Shown here piece after piece: positions 1 through 8,133 of a stretch of 35,832 nt of DNA. The stretch is taken from positions 1 through 35,832 of the forward strand of contig CAIYEN010000102.1 in assembly GCA_903925205.1 (NCBI GenBank). Reading direction: 5' to 3'. Origin of the DNA: an uncultured Opitutia bacterium. GTDB lineage: Bacteria; Verrucomicrobiota; Verrucomicrobiia; Opitutales; UBA953. Numbering within the stretch: the stretch's first letter is position 1; each line of letters opens with the position of its first letter. Position numbers and translations under genes: made by a program. A model generated the notes under the pieces. It had not been told where the DNA came from. It saw nothing but the letters and a program-made list of their open reading frames with translations, and did no database searches.

Positions 1-1776
1 CGCTTGGAGTACCGCGGGTACGACTCCGCCGGAGTCGCGTTGCAGGCCGCAAGTGGTCAGCTGACCGCCGTCCGCGCGGTCGGTAAGGTGGTGCGCCTGA
101 CCGAAAAAGTGACGGCCGAGCTTACGGGCACGCTGTCCGCCACGGCGCAGTGTGGCATCGCGCATACCCGCTGGGCGACGCACGGGGCGCCGACGGAAAA
201 GAATGCGCATCCCCATTTCTCGGGCGATGGCCGCCTTTGCTTGGTTCATAACGGCATCATCGAGAACTATCGAGCGATCCGGGCTCGCTTGGAGGCGAAA
301 GGCCATGCCTTCGTCTCGGAAACCGACACCGAAGCCTTGGTGCGTTTGATTGGGGAGCATTATCAAGGCGACCTGCGCAAAGCGGTGGGGCAGGCCTTGG
401 CCCAAGTCGAAGGGGCGTACGGCATCGCCGTGCTGGCCGTCGACGAACCCGGGGTGCTGGTCGTGGCCCGCAAGGGAAGCCCCTTGGTCGTGGGTTTAGG
501 GGAGGGGGCGACCCTCGTCGCTTCGGATGCCGCGGCCTTGGTCGCGCATACCCGGCGGGTCATCTATTTGGACGACGGGGATATCGCCGTCCTCACGGCC
601 GACCACGTCGACATCCGTGATCGTCACGATGTGATTCGCGAACGCGAGGTCGCGGAACTCGGCTTAGATGCGGGAGCGGTTGAGAAGGGCGGTTACGAGC
701 ACTTCATGCTTAAGGAAATCTTTGAGCAGCCCGAGTCTGTGCGGAACGCCTTACGCGGGCGACTCGATGCTGAGCACGGTACGGCGGTGTTGGCCGGCAT
801 GGGGATCTCCACGCGCGACCTTGCCGAAATCCAGCGCATCGTTCTGGTCGGCTGTGGCACCTCTTTACATGCTGGGCAAGTCGGCGAGTTCGCCTTCGAG
901 GATTGGGCTGACCTTAATGCGGAGGTGCAGCCCGCGGCGGAGTTCCGTTATCGGAATCCCTTGGTCGGCAGTCGTGACCTCGTCTTAGCCATCTCGCAGT
1001 CGGGCGAGACCGCCGATACCTTAGCGGCAGTCCGGGAAGCCAAGGCTAAGGGCGCCTTGGTCTTGGGCGTCGTGAACGTGGTCGGCTCGACGATCGCGCG
1101 GGAAGCGGGCCAAGGCGTCTTCATCCATGCCGGACCGGAGATATCCGTGGCCTCCACGAAGGCCTTTACCGGCCAAGTCGCCGTCCTCTTGCTCATGGCC
1201 TTACGGCTAGGCCGCGGCCGGCGCCTCTCGTGGGAGCGGGGCCGGGCGTTGGCTACGGAACTGGCGCGACTACCGGAACTCATCGAACAAGTCTTGGCGC
1301 AGAACGACGCCATTGCGGCGGTGGCCGCGCGGATGGCCACCGCGGAGCACGCCTTCTACTTGGGGCGTGGACCGATGCACCCCGTTGCCTTGGAAGGCGC
1401 CTTGAAACTCAAGGAAATCTCGTACGTCCATGCGGAAGGCTACCATGCGGCGGAGATGAAGCATGGCCCCATCGCCTTGCTTGTGCCCGGCACCCCTGTC
1501 GTGGTCTTGGCGAATCGCTCGCCGCAGCGGGACAAAGTCTGGAGCAACGCCGAAGAATGCAAAGCCCGCGGGGCGCGGATCATTGCGGTGGTTTCGGCTG
1601 GTCAGGTCGGGGCCGACCTCGCGGATGATCGCATCGTCATTCCCGACTGCGATCCTTGGGTGGCGACGATTCCGGCGGCCGTTGCTTTGCAGCTTTTAGC
1701 GTATCATGTCGCGCGCCTCCGCGGCTGCCCGATTGACCAACCGCGCAACCTGGCGAAATCGGTGACCGTAGAGTGA
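1..1776 (+). CDS. glmS: Glutamine-fructose-6-phosphate aminotransferase (isomerizing), 5'-truncated by window edge
   Basis: GlmS converts fructose-6-phosphate and glutamine into glucosamine-6-phosphate, the entry step to UDP-GlcNAc for peptidoglycan and LPS; it is cytoplasmic. The reading frame is open at base 1, which reads R-L-E-Y-R-G-Y-D-S-A-G. By comparison with E. coli GlmS, about 23 residues are missing, including the catalytic Cys after the initiator Met. The visible part holds the rest of the type 2 glutamine amidotransferase domain (HTRWATHG, NGIIENY, SETDTE) and then two SIS sugar-isomerase domains (GCGTSLHAG, SQSGETADT). The C-terminal catalytic segment is complete (EGALKLKE, HGPIAL), and the protein ends with the family-typical NLAKSVTVE. 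The TTG at base 4 is an internal Leu codon, not the start. Any glmS riboswitch or ribozyme would lie outside the window. Confidence 0.97.
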   Translation, partial: RLEYRGYDSAGVALQAASGQLTAVRAVGKVVRLTEKVTAELTGTLSATAQCGIAHTRWATHGAPTEKNAHPHFSGDGRLCLVHNGIIENYRAIRARLEAKGHAFVSETDTEALVRLIGEHYQGDLRKAVGQALAQVEGAYGIAVLAVDEPGVLVVARKGSPLVVGLGEGATLVASDAAALVAHTRRVIYLDDGDIAVLTADHVDIRDRHDVIREREVAELGLDAGAVEKGGYEHFMLKEIFEQPESVRNALRGRLDAEHGTAVLAGMGISTRDLAEIQRIVLVGCGTSLHAGQVGEFAFEDWADLNAEVQPAAEFRYRNPLVGSRDLVLAISQSGETADTLAAVREAKAKGALVLGVVNVVGSTIAREAGQGVFIHAGPEISVASTKAFTGQVAVLLLMALRLGRGRRLSWERGRALATELARLPELIEQVLAQNDAIAAVAARMATAEHAFYLGRGPMHPVALEGALKLKEISYVHAEGYHAAEMKHGPIALLVPGTPVVVLANRSPQRDKVWSNAEECKARGARIIAVVSAGQVGADLADDRIVIPDCDPWVATIPAAVALQLLAYHVARLRGCPIDQPRNLAKSVTVE

Positions 1777-1803
1777 AACTGATATTATTGATAGGCCATC
1801 AAC

Positions 1804-1831
1804 CCTAGGGTCGCACCGTTGCGGGGCTAGG
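1804..1831 (+). terminator. Hairpin after glmS, candidate terminator
   Basis: A two-part stem lies 27 bases after the glmS stop. CCTAG (1804-1808) pairs with CTAGG (1827-1831). A 3x3 internal loop separates this from CGCA (1812-1815) pairing with TGCG (1820-1823) around a CCGT tetraloop. A T-rich stretch containing a run of four T follows a few bases later (about 1838-1847). The T-tract is weak, so this may be a leaky terminator or simply a structured 3' end. Confidence 0.4.
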
Positions 1832-1856
1832 CGGGCCTTTTCATCTTTATGGCGTT

Positions 1857-2260
<404 letters not shown>

Positions 2261-2351
2261 AGACAGCGGAAGGTGAATGAGTGCGGAGCGGCGGGACTTT
2301 TTCAAGCACGAAAACAGGCAAAGGTCACCGACCGTAAAGCGCTGTTCAAAG

Positions 2352-2423
2352 TGGCCAGACCGGGACTCGAACCCGGAACCAATTGATTAAAAGTCAACTG
2401 CTCTACCATTGAGCTATCTGGCC
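2352..2423 (-). tRNA. tRNA-Lys (anticodon UUU), CCA not encoded
   Basis: Read on the minus strand, the acceptor arm GGCCAGA (2423-2417) pairs with TCTGGCC (2359-2353), and the discriminator is A (2352). The next three bases are CTT, so CCA must be added after transcription. The anticodon stem GTTGA/TCAAT encloses CTTTTAA, giving anticodon UUU (Lys, codons AAA/AAG). The D arm, anticodon stem and variable region match the neighbouring tRNA-Lys(CUU); differences lie mainly in the acceptor, T arm and anticodon base 34. This suggests an old tandem duplication. Confidence 0.95.
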
Positions 2424-2438
2424 CTTGAACGCCTGCCA

Positions 2439-2452
2439 GCAAAGGGCTTTGC
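2439..2452 (-). other. Short inverted repeat between rlmB and the tRNA pair
   Basis: GCAAAG (2439-2444) and CTTTGC (2447-2452) form a perfect inverted repeat with two bases between them, in the 56-base gap between the rlmB stop and the tRNA-Lys(UUU) 5' end. No T-run follows on the minus strand. It could be a processing or weak termination structure if asd-rlmB reads into the tRNAs, but this is not strongly supported. Confidence 0.25.
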
Positions 2453-2479
2453 CCGCCGTGGGTAAAGGATAAATAGCCC

Positions 2480-3043
2480 TTAGCGGTGACCGCGTTGCCG
2501 GACGGCCTCAAAGAGGCAAACACCGGCAGAGACGGACACGTTGAGGCAAGGGACCGCACCCAGCATCGGGATGCGCACCAAGAAATCGCAGGTTTCGGCC
2601 GTCAGGTGGCGGATGCCGTCGCCTTCGGCGCCCATCACAATCGCCAGCGGGCCGGTCAGTTTGGCTGTGTAAAGGGACTGGCTCGTCTTGTGGTCGCTCG
2701 TGCCGGCGATCCAGACGCCACCATCCTTGAGTTTGACCAGGGCATTGCGGAGGTTGTTGGCCTGGACGATGGGCATGTGCTCCGCCGCACCGACGGCGAC
2801 CTTGCGGACGGTATCGTTGACGGGCGAGGAGTTCTTGCGGGTCGTGACGACGAAGGCGCAACCGGCGCAATCCGCGGTGCGCAGGCAAGCGCCAAGGTTG
2901 TGCGGGTCTTGGACGCCGTCGAGGACGAGGATTAACGGGTCCTTGTGCTGCGCGAGCAGGGCAGGGATATCCGCCTCATCCAACAGCCGAATCGGCTTAT
3001 TGAGGTCCGCGTGGCGGGGCGCTCGATCGTTGGACCGAGCCAT
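2480..3043 (-). CDS. rlmB: 23S rRNA 2'-O-methyltransferase RlmB, lacking the N-terminal domain
   Basis: A SPOUT/TrmH-family methyltransferase of 187 residues. The catalytic part follows E. coli RlmB closely: motif 1 DPHNLGACLRTAD, motif 2 IVMGAEGDG, and motif 3 with P-x-L-N-V-S-V-S-A-G and a final CLFEAVRQR. RlmB 2'-O-methylates G2251 in the 23S rRNA peptidyl-transferase loop using S-adenosylmethionine. Family members are usually about 245 residues, with an N-terminal L30e-like RNA-binding domain. Here only about 30 basic and polar residues precede the catalytic core. The upstream asd stop is three bases from the start, so the missing domain is not hidden in the same frame upstream. It forms an operon with asd. 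Rival reading: another TrmH-family enzyme with different RNA specificity. Confidence 0.85.
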   Translation of the reverse strand: MARSNDRAPRHADLNKPIRLLDEADIPALLAQHKDPLILVLDGVQDPHNLGACLRTADCAGCAFVVTTRKNSSPVNDTVRKVAVGAAEHMPIVQANNLRNALVKLKDGGVWIAGTSDHKTSQSLYTAKLTGPLAIVMGAEGDGIRHLTAETCDFLVRIPMLGAVPCLNVSVSAGVCLFEAVRQRGHR

Positions 3044-3046
3044 GGC

Positions 3047-4066
3047 TTAGCGGCGGGCCAGCCGGCCGCGGGCGTGGAGGGCTTCGGCGATCTGAATGGC
3101 GTTGAGCGCCGCGCCTTTCCAAAGCTGGTCGCCGCTCACCCAGAGGGAGAGGCCGTTGTCGAAGAGCGTGTCCTTGCGGAGGCGACCGACGCCGCATTTC
3201 TCCTTGCCGGCGTAATCCAGGGGCATCGGGTAGACCTTCTTCGCAGGCTCATCGCAGACCTCGGCGCCGGGGAAGGCGGCGATGGCCGCGCGGGCGACGG
3301 CCAGATCGACGGGGCGTGCAAACTCGGCGCTGATGGCGATGGAGTGGGCGCGGAAGACCGGGACGCGAACGCAGGTCGTGGTGACCTTGAGGTCCGGGAG
3401 GCCCATGATCTTACGACCTTCGTGCAGCATCTTCATCTCTTCCTTGGTGTAGCCGTCTTCGAGGAAGGAGTCGACCTGCGGGATGAGGTTGAAGGCGATG
3501 GTGTGCGGGTAGACCTTCGGCGGTGAGGCTTCGCCCTTCGCCCACGCGCGGACCTGCGTGTCGAGTTCGCGCATGGCCTCGGCGCCCGTGCCGGAGACGG
3601 CTTGGTAGGTCGAGGCAAAGAAGCGCTTCAAGCCGAAGGCTTGGTGCAGCGGGAAGAGGCCCATCAAGGCGATGGCCGTGGAGCAATTGGGGTTCGCGAT
3701 GATGCCTTGGTGGTTATCCAGGGCCTGGGCGTTGATCTCGGGGACCACCAAGGGGACCGTCGGGTCCATGCGGAAGGCCGAACTGTTATCGATGACGATG
3801 ACCCCGCGCTTGACGGCTTCATGGGCCAGGGCGACGGAAACCGAGCCGCCGGCGCTGAAGATGACGAAATCGAGCCCTGTAAAGGCCTCGGGCGTGGCTT
3901 CCTGGACGGTCCAGTCCTGGCCGCCATAGCTGACCTTGGACCCGGCCGAACGGGCCGAGGCGAGGGGGCGGAGCTCAGCCACCGGGAACTTTCGCTTGGC
4001 CATCAACGCCAGCAGTTCTTGACCGACCGCGCCGGTCACGCCCACGATGCCAATTCGATATGCCAT
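3047..4066 (-). CDS. asd: Aspartate-semialdehyde dehydrogenase
   Basis: Reduces aspartyl-4-phosphate to aspartate-4-semialdehyde with NADPH. The product is the branch point to lysine/meso-diaminopimelate, threonine and methionine. The 339 residues match the family length. The Rossmann glycine motif GVTGAVG is at residues 8-14, the catalytic Cys is C128 in NPNCSTA, and a conserved VFRAHS segment follows near residue 240. The start ATG has a reasonable ribosome site (AAGGA, about 12 bases upstream). It is transcribed divergently from the L,D-transpeptidase; the leaders overlap, so the two genes must share a short control region. rlmB follows after a three-base gap. Confidence 0.96.
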   Translation of the reverse strand: MAYRIGIVGVTGAVGQELLALMAKRKFPVAELRPLASARSAGSKVSYGGQDWTVQEATPEAFTGLDFVIFSAGGSVSVALAHEAVKRGVIVIDNSSAFRMDPTVPLVVPEINAQALDNHQGIIANPNCSTAIALMGLFPLHQAFGLKRFFASTYQAVSGTGAEAMRELDTQVRAWAKGEASPPKVYPHTIAFNLIPQVDSFLEDGYTKEEMKMLHEGRKIMGLPDLKVTTTCVRVPVFRAHSIAISAEFARPVDLAVARAAIAAFPGAEVCDEPAKKVYPMPLDYAGKEKCGVGRLRKDTLFDNGLSLWVSGDQLWKGAALNAIQIAEALHARGRLARR

Positions 4067-4131
4067 GTTCTGAGTTATCCTTGGTTTTGAAAAAGGAGTT
4101 CGCCGAACGCCTCCAGGCGTTGGGTGTATCC

Positions 4132-4617
4132 ATGTCGGAACATTGCCTTCTAGTGTCGGTTGACCAGCAAAAACTCTGGCATTTTTATGGCGCAGGGTGT
4201 GATTCCTACACCATCAGCACGGCCCGGGCCGGCCGGGGCTGTGTCCAGGATTCACAGCAGACCCCGACGGGCTTGCATCAGGTGTCCGAGAAGATTGGGG
4301 CGGAGGCGCCCGCGGGGATGGTTTTTAAGGCGCGGCAACCCACCGGCAAGGTCTGGGCCGATTGGCCGTCGGCCGAGGATAACCTCATCACTTCGCGGAT
4401 TCTTTGGTTGGCGGGCCTTGAGCCCGGATACAACGCCGGCACCAATGCGGCGGGCCAGGTCGTGGATACGAAGCAACGCTACGTCTACATCCATGGCACC
4501 AATCAGCACGCCCGGTTGGGCACGCCCAATAGCCATGGCTGCGTGTTGCTTTCAGATGCGGATGTGATGGCGCTCTTCGAGCGCGTGCCCGTTGGCACGC
4601 AGGTCTACATTCGCTAG
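4132..4617 (+). CDS. L,D-transpeptidase (YkuD domain) without a signal peptide
   Basis: A 161-residue YkuD-family protein. The catalytic signature is present: H121 in YIHGT and SHGC with H135 and nucleophile C137. Such enzymes make 3-3 crosslinks in peptidoglycan or attach proteins to it. The frame extends back to an ATG at 4060, which overlaps the divergent asd start. The ATG at 4132 was chosen because family homology begins there. Neither start gives a hydrophobic export signal, which is odd for an enzyme acting in the periplasm. The upstream in-frame region carries AAGGAG at 4092-4097 and a small hairpin (AACGCC 4106-4111, GGCGTT 4116-4121), so a non-ATG start between is possible. Its stop is three bases from the convergent mrdA stop. 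Confidence 0.85.
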   Translation: MSEHCLLVSVDQQKLWHFYGAGCDSYTISTARAGRGCVQDSQQTPTGLHQVSEKIGAEAPAGMVFKARQPTGKVWADWPSAEDNLITSRILWLAGLEPGYNAGTNAAGQVVDTKQRYVYIHGTNQHARLGTPNSHGCVLLSDADVMALFERVPVGTQVYIR

Positions 4618-4620
4618 CGC

Positions 4621-6696
4621 TTACTTGTCTTCCGCACCGCTCTGCCACGCGAGAATCATGTCCCGCGCGACCGGCCCAGCCGTCTTGCCCCCCCAGGTGC
4701 TGGTGTCGAGTTGACCTTCCACCAGGACGCAGAAGGCGACCACCGGATTATCCGCGGGAGCATACCCGACAATCCAAGCGAGGTGCGCCTTTTCGCGATT
4801 CTTAAAATATTCCGACGTGCCGGTCTTGGCGGCGTAAGGCAGGCCGGGGATGCGCACGCTCTTGGCGGTGCCTTCTTCGACGCAGCGCAGCATGCCTTCG
4901 CGTAAGGCTTGGAGTTGCGGCGTGGTCAGCCCAATTGGTTCGGCCCCGGCATGGCGCCCATCGCGGCCCGGATCATGGATGATGCTCGGCGTCGTGCGGG
5001 TCTCGCCGCGGGCGATGGAGGCCGCCACGCACGCCATGTGGAGCGGGGTCGTGAGTAGGTAGCCTTGCCCGATAGACGTGTTGGCGGTGTCGCCGTCGGT
5101 CCAGGGCTGCCCCGCCACGCGTAGTTTGTAGGCGCGGTCGGGCACAACCATGCGGGTGGCCGGATTAGGGAGCTCCGTGGTCGGGGCGTTTTCACTTTCC
5201 GCGGGCTTCTGTAGCAGCGGGGTGTCGAGCCCGAAGCGGCGGGCTTCTTTCGCTAAGTTTTCCGGCCCGGTCCGGAGGCCGACCTGGTAGTTCCAGACGT
5301 TGCAGGAAACCGCCAGCATCTTCTCGAGGTCGACTTGGCCATAGCCCGCGGGCTCATGTTCTGGGAAGGCACGGCCACCGACCAAGTAGCTGGGGCCGCA
5401 GTCCAGGATATCGTCCCAGTCGATATTTTTGGAACGCATCCCGGCGGTGGCGGTGATGAGTTTGAACGTCGAGCCGGGCGGGTAGAGCCCCTGAATGGAA
5501 CGATTTAACCAGCCGCCTTCCGTATTGACGGTATCGACATAGGCCTGCGTGACACGGTCGGCCATGGCGTTGGGGTCAAACGAGGGTTGGCTCGCGAGGG
5601 CCAAGATCTCCCCCGTATTGACGTCGAGCATGACGGCCGCGGCGGGCAAAGGTTTCCCTTGGGAGTCGACGATCTTCGCCAAGGCGTCTTCCGCCGATTT
5701 CTGGATTTTAGTGTCCAGCGAGAGGTTGACGTTGGCGCCTTGTTTGGGCGCTTGGTGTTCGAGTCGGTCCTTGTTGTAGCCCGAAGAGGTCTTCGTCCAG
5801 CGCTCCCAGCCACTGTGCCCCGAAAGCGATTCGTTATAGGAAGCCTCGATGCCTTCGGCGCCTTTTTTGCCGATGTAGCCAAGTTTCTGGAGGTTGTTGA
5901 ACCGTTCCTCGAGTTCATCGTCGAGTTCGCCTTTGATCACGTCGGTGTCGCGCACGTAGCCGAGGACGTGGGCGGCCAGTTTGCCGTTCGGGTAGGAGCG
6001 GACCATGTCCGCTTCCAGCGTAATCGGGCCTTGGACGGGAAATTGCTCGATGAAGCGGGCGACCGCCCGATTGCTTGCTTCGACGCTCAGGGACTGGCCG
6101 GAATTGGGGAAGGAAAGGTCGACGATCAAGGGGAACTTCAGGGCGCGCCGTTCGGACAGGTGCTTGCGCAAGGCGTCAGCATGGACCATGCGTTCCTCGG
6201 GGTGGAGGTCAGGGGTGGATTTTATTTTGGCGGTGCCTTGGGCCGCTTTTTGGTTCGTGGAGTCGATGATGAACCAGATTTTCGAGAGCCAGGCATTGAG
6301 CACATTCAGGCGGGCGGTCTGCTGCAGGTGATCGAAGTCGGGGCGGCGGTCGGGGGCGCGGGCCTTTTCCTTACTCAGTAGGTCAAGGTATTCCTTACGG
6401 AACTCGGGTTGGAGCGCCAGTAGGTCCGCTTTGATGCTCCAGCGGACGCGGTTATCGACGAGCACGTAACCGTTACGGTCGAAAATTTTACCACGCGAAG
6501 GCGGGAGGATGACAATCCTTTGGCTTTGGTTGTCAGACTGGCTGGTGAGGAAGACGCTTTGGTACAGTTGGCGATAACCCAAGCCGAAGGCCACGTAAAC
6601 AAAGCCGACAAAAAAGAAGCAGAAAACCGCCCGGAGTCGCCAGGCGGAAATGGGGTCCGAAGGAGCGGAAGGATTCTGGCCGTCGACGTCTTTCAT
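4621..6696 (-). CDS. mrdA: Penicillin-binding protein 2 (elongasome transpeptidase)
   Basis: A class B penicillin-binding protein of 691 residues that crosslinks peptidoglycan during lateral wall growth. There is one N-terminal membrane anchor at about residues 21-41, then the dimerisation domain (PPSRGKIFDRNG near 65-76). The transpeptidase domain carries the three active-site motifs: S409-T-F-K412, S464-C-N466 and K624-T-G626. Last gene of the mreBCD-mrdA operon, overlapping mreD by four bases, which suggests coupled translation. rodA, often the next gene, is absent; the following gene is the convergent L,D-transpeptidase. Confidence 0.95.
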   Translation of the reverse strand: MKDVDGQNPSAPSDPISAWRLRAVFCFFFVGFVYVAFGLGYRQLYQSVFLTSQSDNQSQRIVILPPSRGKIFDRNGYVLVDNRVRWSIKADLLALQPEFRKEYLDLLSKEKARAPDRRPDFDHLQQTARLNVLNAWLSKIWFIIDSTNQKAAQGTAKIKSTPDLHPEERMVHADALRKHLSERRALKFPLIVDLSFPNSGQSLSVEASNRAVARFIEQFPVQGPITLEADMVRSYPNGKLAAHVLGYVRDTDVIKGELDDELEERFNNLQKLGYIGKKGAEGIEASYNESLSGHSGWERWTKTSSGYNKDRLEHQAPKQGANVNLSLDTKIQKSAEDALAKIVDSQGKPLPAAAVMLDVNTGEILALASQPSFDPNAMADRVTQAYVDTVNTEGGWLNRSIQGLYPPGSTFKLITATAGMRSKNIDWDDILDCGPSYLVGGRAFPEHEPAGYGQVDLEKMLAVSCNVWNYQVGLRTGPENLAKEARRFGLDTPLLQKPAESENAPTTELPNPATRMVVPDRAYKLRVAGQPWTDGDTANTSIGQGYLLTTPLHMACVAASIARGETRTTPSIIHDPGRDGRHAGAEPIGLTTPQLQALREGMLRCVEEGTAKSVRIPGLPYAAKTGTSEYFKNREKAHLAWIVGYAPADNPVVAFCVLVEGQLDTSTWGGKTAGPVARDMILAWQSGAEDK

Positions 6697-7223
6697 GTGG
6701 CTTCGTCGGGTTGGGGGACGCCGACTTTATCCATGGCGAAGTTCTGGACTAAGGTGAGCGGGACCAGCAGCAGCACCGCCATGATTGTTGCCAGCAGGAG
6801 ATGCACCAACCATTGACCGAGGAAGTGCAGCGAGAATAGCGGGACCTGTTTCAGGTGGGCGAGTCCGGCAGCAACGAACCAGGTCGTGCAGGCGAGGCCA
6901 TTCACGAGAACGGCCGCCCAGAACATCTTCGGCATGTCGCGAATTTCATCCCGGTGTGCGGTCAGGTAGATCGCTGCCCCGACTAAGAGGAGCGCCAGCG
7001 AACCATCCGGAATCGGCCGCAGGGCTTCGAATAGAAAGCCGACGCACGCGGCGAAGAGCACCGCTTGCCAGCGGCGCAGACGTCGGCAGGGAGCGATAAT
7101 AGCGGCCCCTGAGACGAAGAGGCAGACCCCCGAGGTCGCCAACGCGTCCGAGAGTAAGTCGACGCCGAGCAACCAAGGGAAGGTCGCGAGCACCAAGAAG
7201 AACCAGGCCCAACTCAGGCTCAT
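6693..7223 (-). CDS. mreD: Rod shape-determining protein MreD
   Basis: A 176-residue hydrophobic protein with about five predicted membrane helices, and charged loops near residues 47-51 and 90-98. Sequence alone is weakly diagnostic, as usual for MreD. The call rests on size, topology and its place between mreC and mrdA, with four-base overlaps on both sides. MreD is an inner-membrane part of the elongasome that works with MreC and RodA/PBP2. Confidence 0.88.
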   Translation of the reverse strand: MSLSWAWFFLVLATFPWLLGVDLLSDALATSGVCLFVSGAAIIAPCRRLRRWQAVLFAACVGFLFEALRPIPDGSLALLLVGAAIYLTAHRDEIRDMPKMFWAAVLVNGLACTTWFVAAGLAHLKQVPLFSLHFLGQWLVHLLLATIMAVLLLVPLTLVQNFAMDKVGVPQPDEAT

Positions 7224-8113
7224 CGAAATTCTTCCGGTTTGGAGTTGTCGGCCGGGGTCAGCAGGATTTCCCCGGCGGTGGGGTACTTGGGAATCAGGAC
7301 CGAAACCTCTTGGATGAAGTTGAGTTCTTTGGCGGGGGTGAGGACGCCTTCCTGCAAGTGTTTTTCGGCCGTGCTATGGACGCCTGATTCCAAGGTACCC
7401 AGCGTTAAGTGGGCTGGGAAGACCCCGCCCAGTCCGGTCGTCATCACCTTCGCGATTTGGCCAGCGGGCGGATTGTATTCTACCGGGATGATGCTGACCA
7501 AGGCCCGCGGTGCCGTCAAGGAGAGGCCGGCGCCACCGCTGACGTGGACGACATTGTTTTGCTCGTCTCCTTCGAGGAAGGCGGTGCACCGGAAGCTAGG
7601 GCTGGTGACGAGGTCAACCTCACTGGTGGTAAGGTGGACAATGCTGACGCGACCAATCACGCGGTCGCCGAAGACCACGGGGCAGCCCGGGACCACGCCG
7701 TCACTCCGGCCTTTGCGGATGATAATGCGTTGCCACCAAGAGGAGGTCTCGCGGACGGAGACGCGGGCGACTAAGGTGACGAACTCGGTGGAGGATGGGT
7801 AACGGAGCAACTCCCGCAGGCGGACATTTTCTTTACGCGCGTCATCCAGGGTATGAATCTTGAGCTCGAGGGCGGCGTTGATGCGGGCGAGGTCGCGCGA
7901 GGCCGCGGCGAGTTCCTCGGGGGAGCGACTTTTGAGTTCCCAGTAACGGGCGAGGTCGCGCCCCTTGCCGACGAGGTGCAGGGCGGGCGCTTGGAATTCG
8001 GCAAAGGCCTCGCGGTTAAAGCGGCGGACGGCACTGGGCACCAGCATCCAGAGCCCGATGAAGAACACCAGGGCCACGTAGGATGCTTTGGCTCCTTGGC
8101 GGTTGTTATCCAT
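7220..8113 (-). CDS. mreC: Rod shape-determining protein MreC
   Basis: A 297-residue bitopic membrane protein. It has one N-terminal helix (about residues 9-28), a coiled-coil stretch (about 60-100, rich in L, E, R and K), and the periplasmic beta-rich MreC domain. Family signatures include LRELLRYP, a WWQRIIIRKG segment, and GCPVVFGDRVIGRVS. MreC scaffolds the periplasmic elongasome and activates PBP2. The start codon follows a GC hairpin in the 20-base gap after mreB. Confidence 0.95.
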   Translation of the reverse strand: MDNNRQGAKASYVALVFFIGLWMLVPSAVRRFNREAFAEFQAPALHLVGKGRDLARYWELKSRSPEELAAASRDLARINAALELKIHTLDDARKENVRLRELLRYPSSTEFVTLVARVSVRETSSWWQRIIIRKGRSDGVVPGCPVVFGDRVIGRVSIVHLTTSEVDLVTSPSFRCTAFLEGDEQNNVVHVSGGAGLSLTAPRALVSIIPVEYNPPAGQIAKVMTTGLGGVFPAHLTLGTLESGVHSTAEKHLQEGVLTPAKELNFIQEVSVLIPKYPTAGEILLTPADNSKPEEFR

Positions 8114-8114
8114 G

Positions 8115-8128
8115 GCGGGTTAGCCCGC
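8115..8128 (-). promoter_or_regulatory. GC hairpin just upstream of the mreC start
   Basis: GCGGG (8115-8119) and CCCGC (8124-8128) form a perfect five-pair stem with a four-base loop, wholly inside the 20-base gap between the mreB stop and the mreC ATG, ending one base from the start codon. In the transcript it would sit where the mreC ribosome site should be, and no Shine-Dalgarno is visible there. It could protect the mreB 3' end or lower MreC translation relative to MreB. This is inference from position. Confidence 0.45.
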
Positions 8129-8133
8129 AGGGA

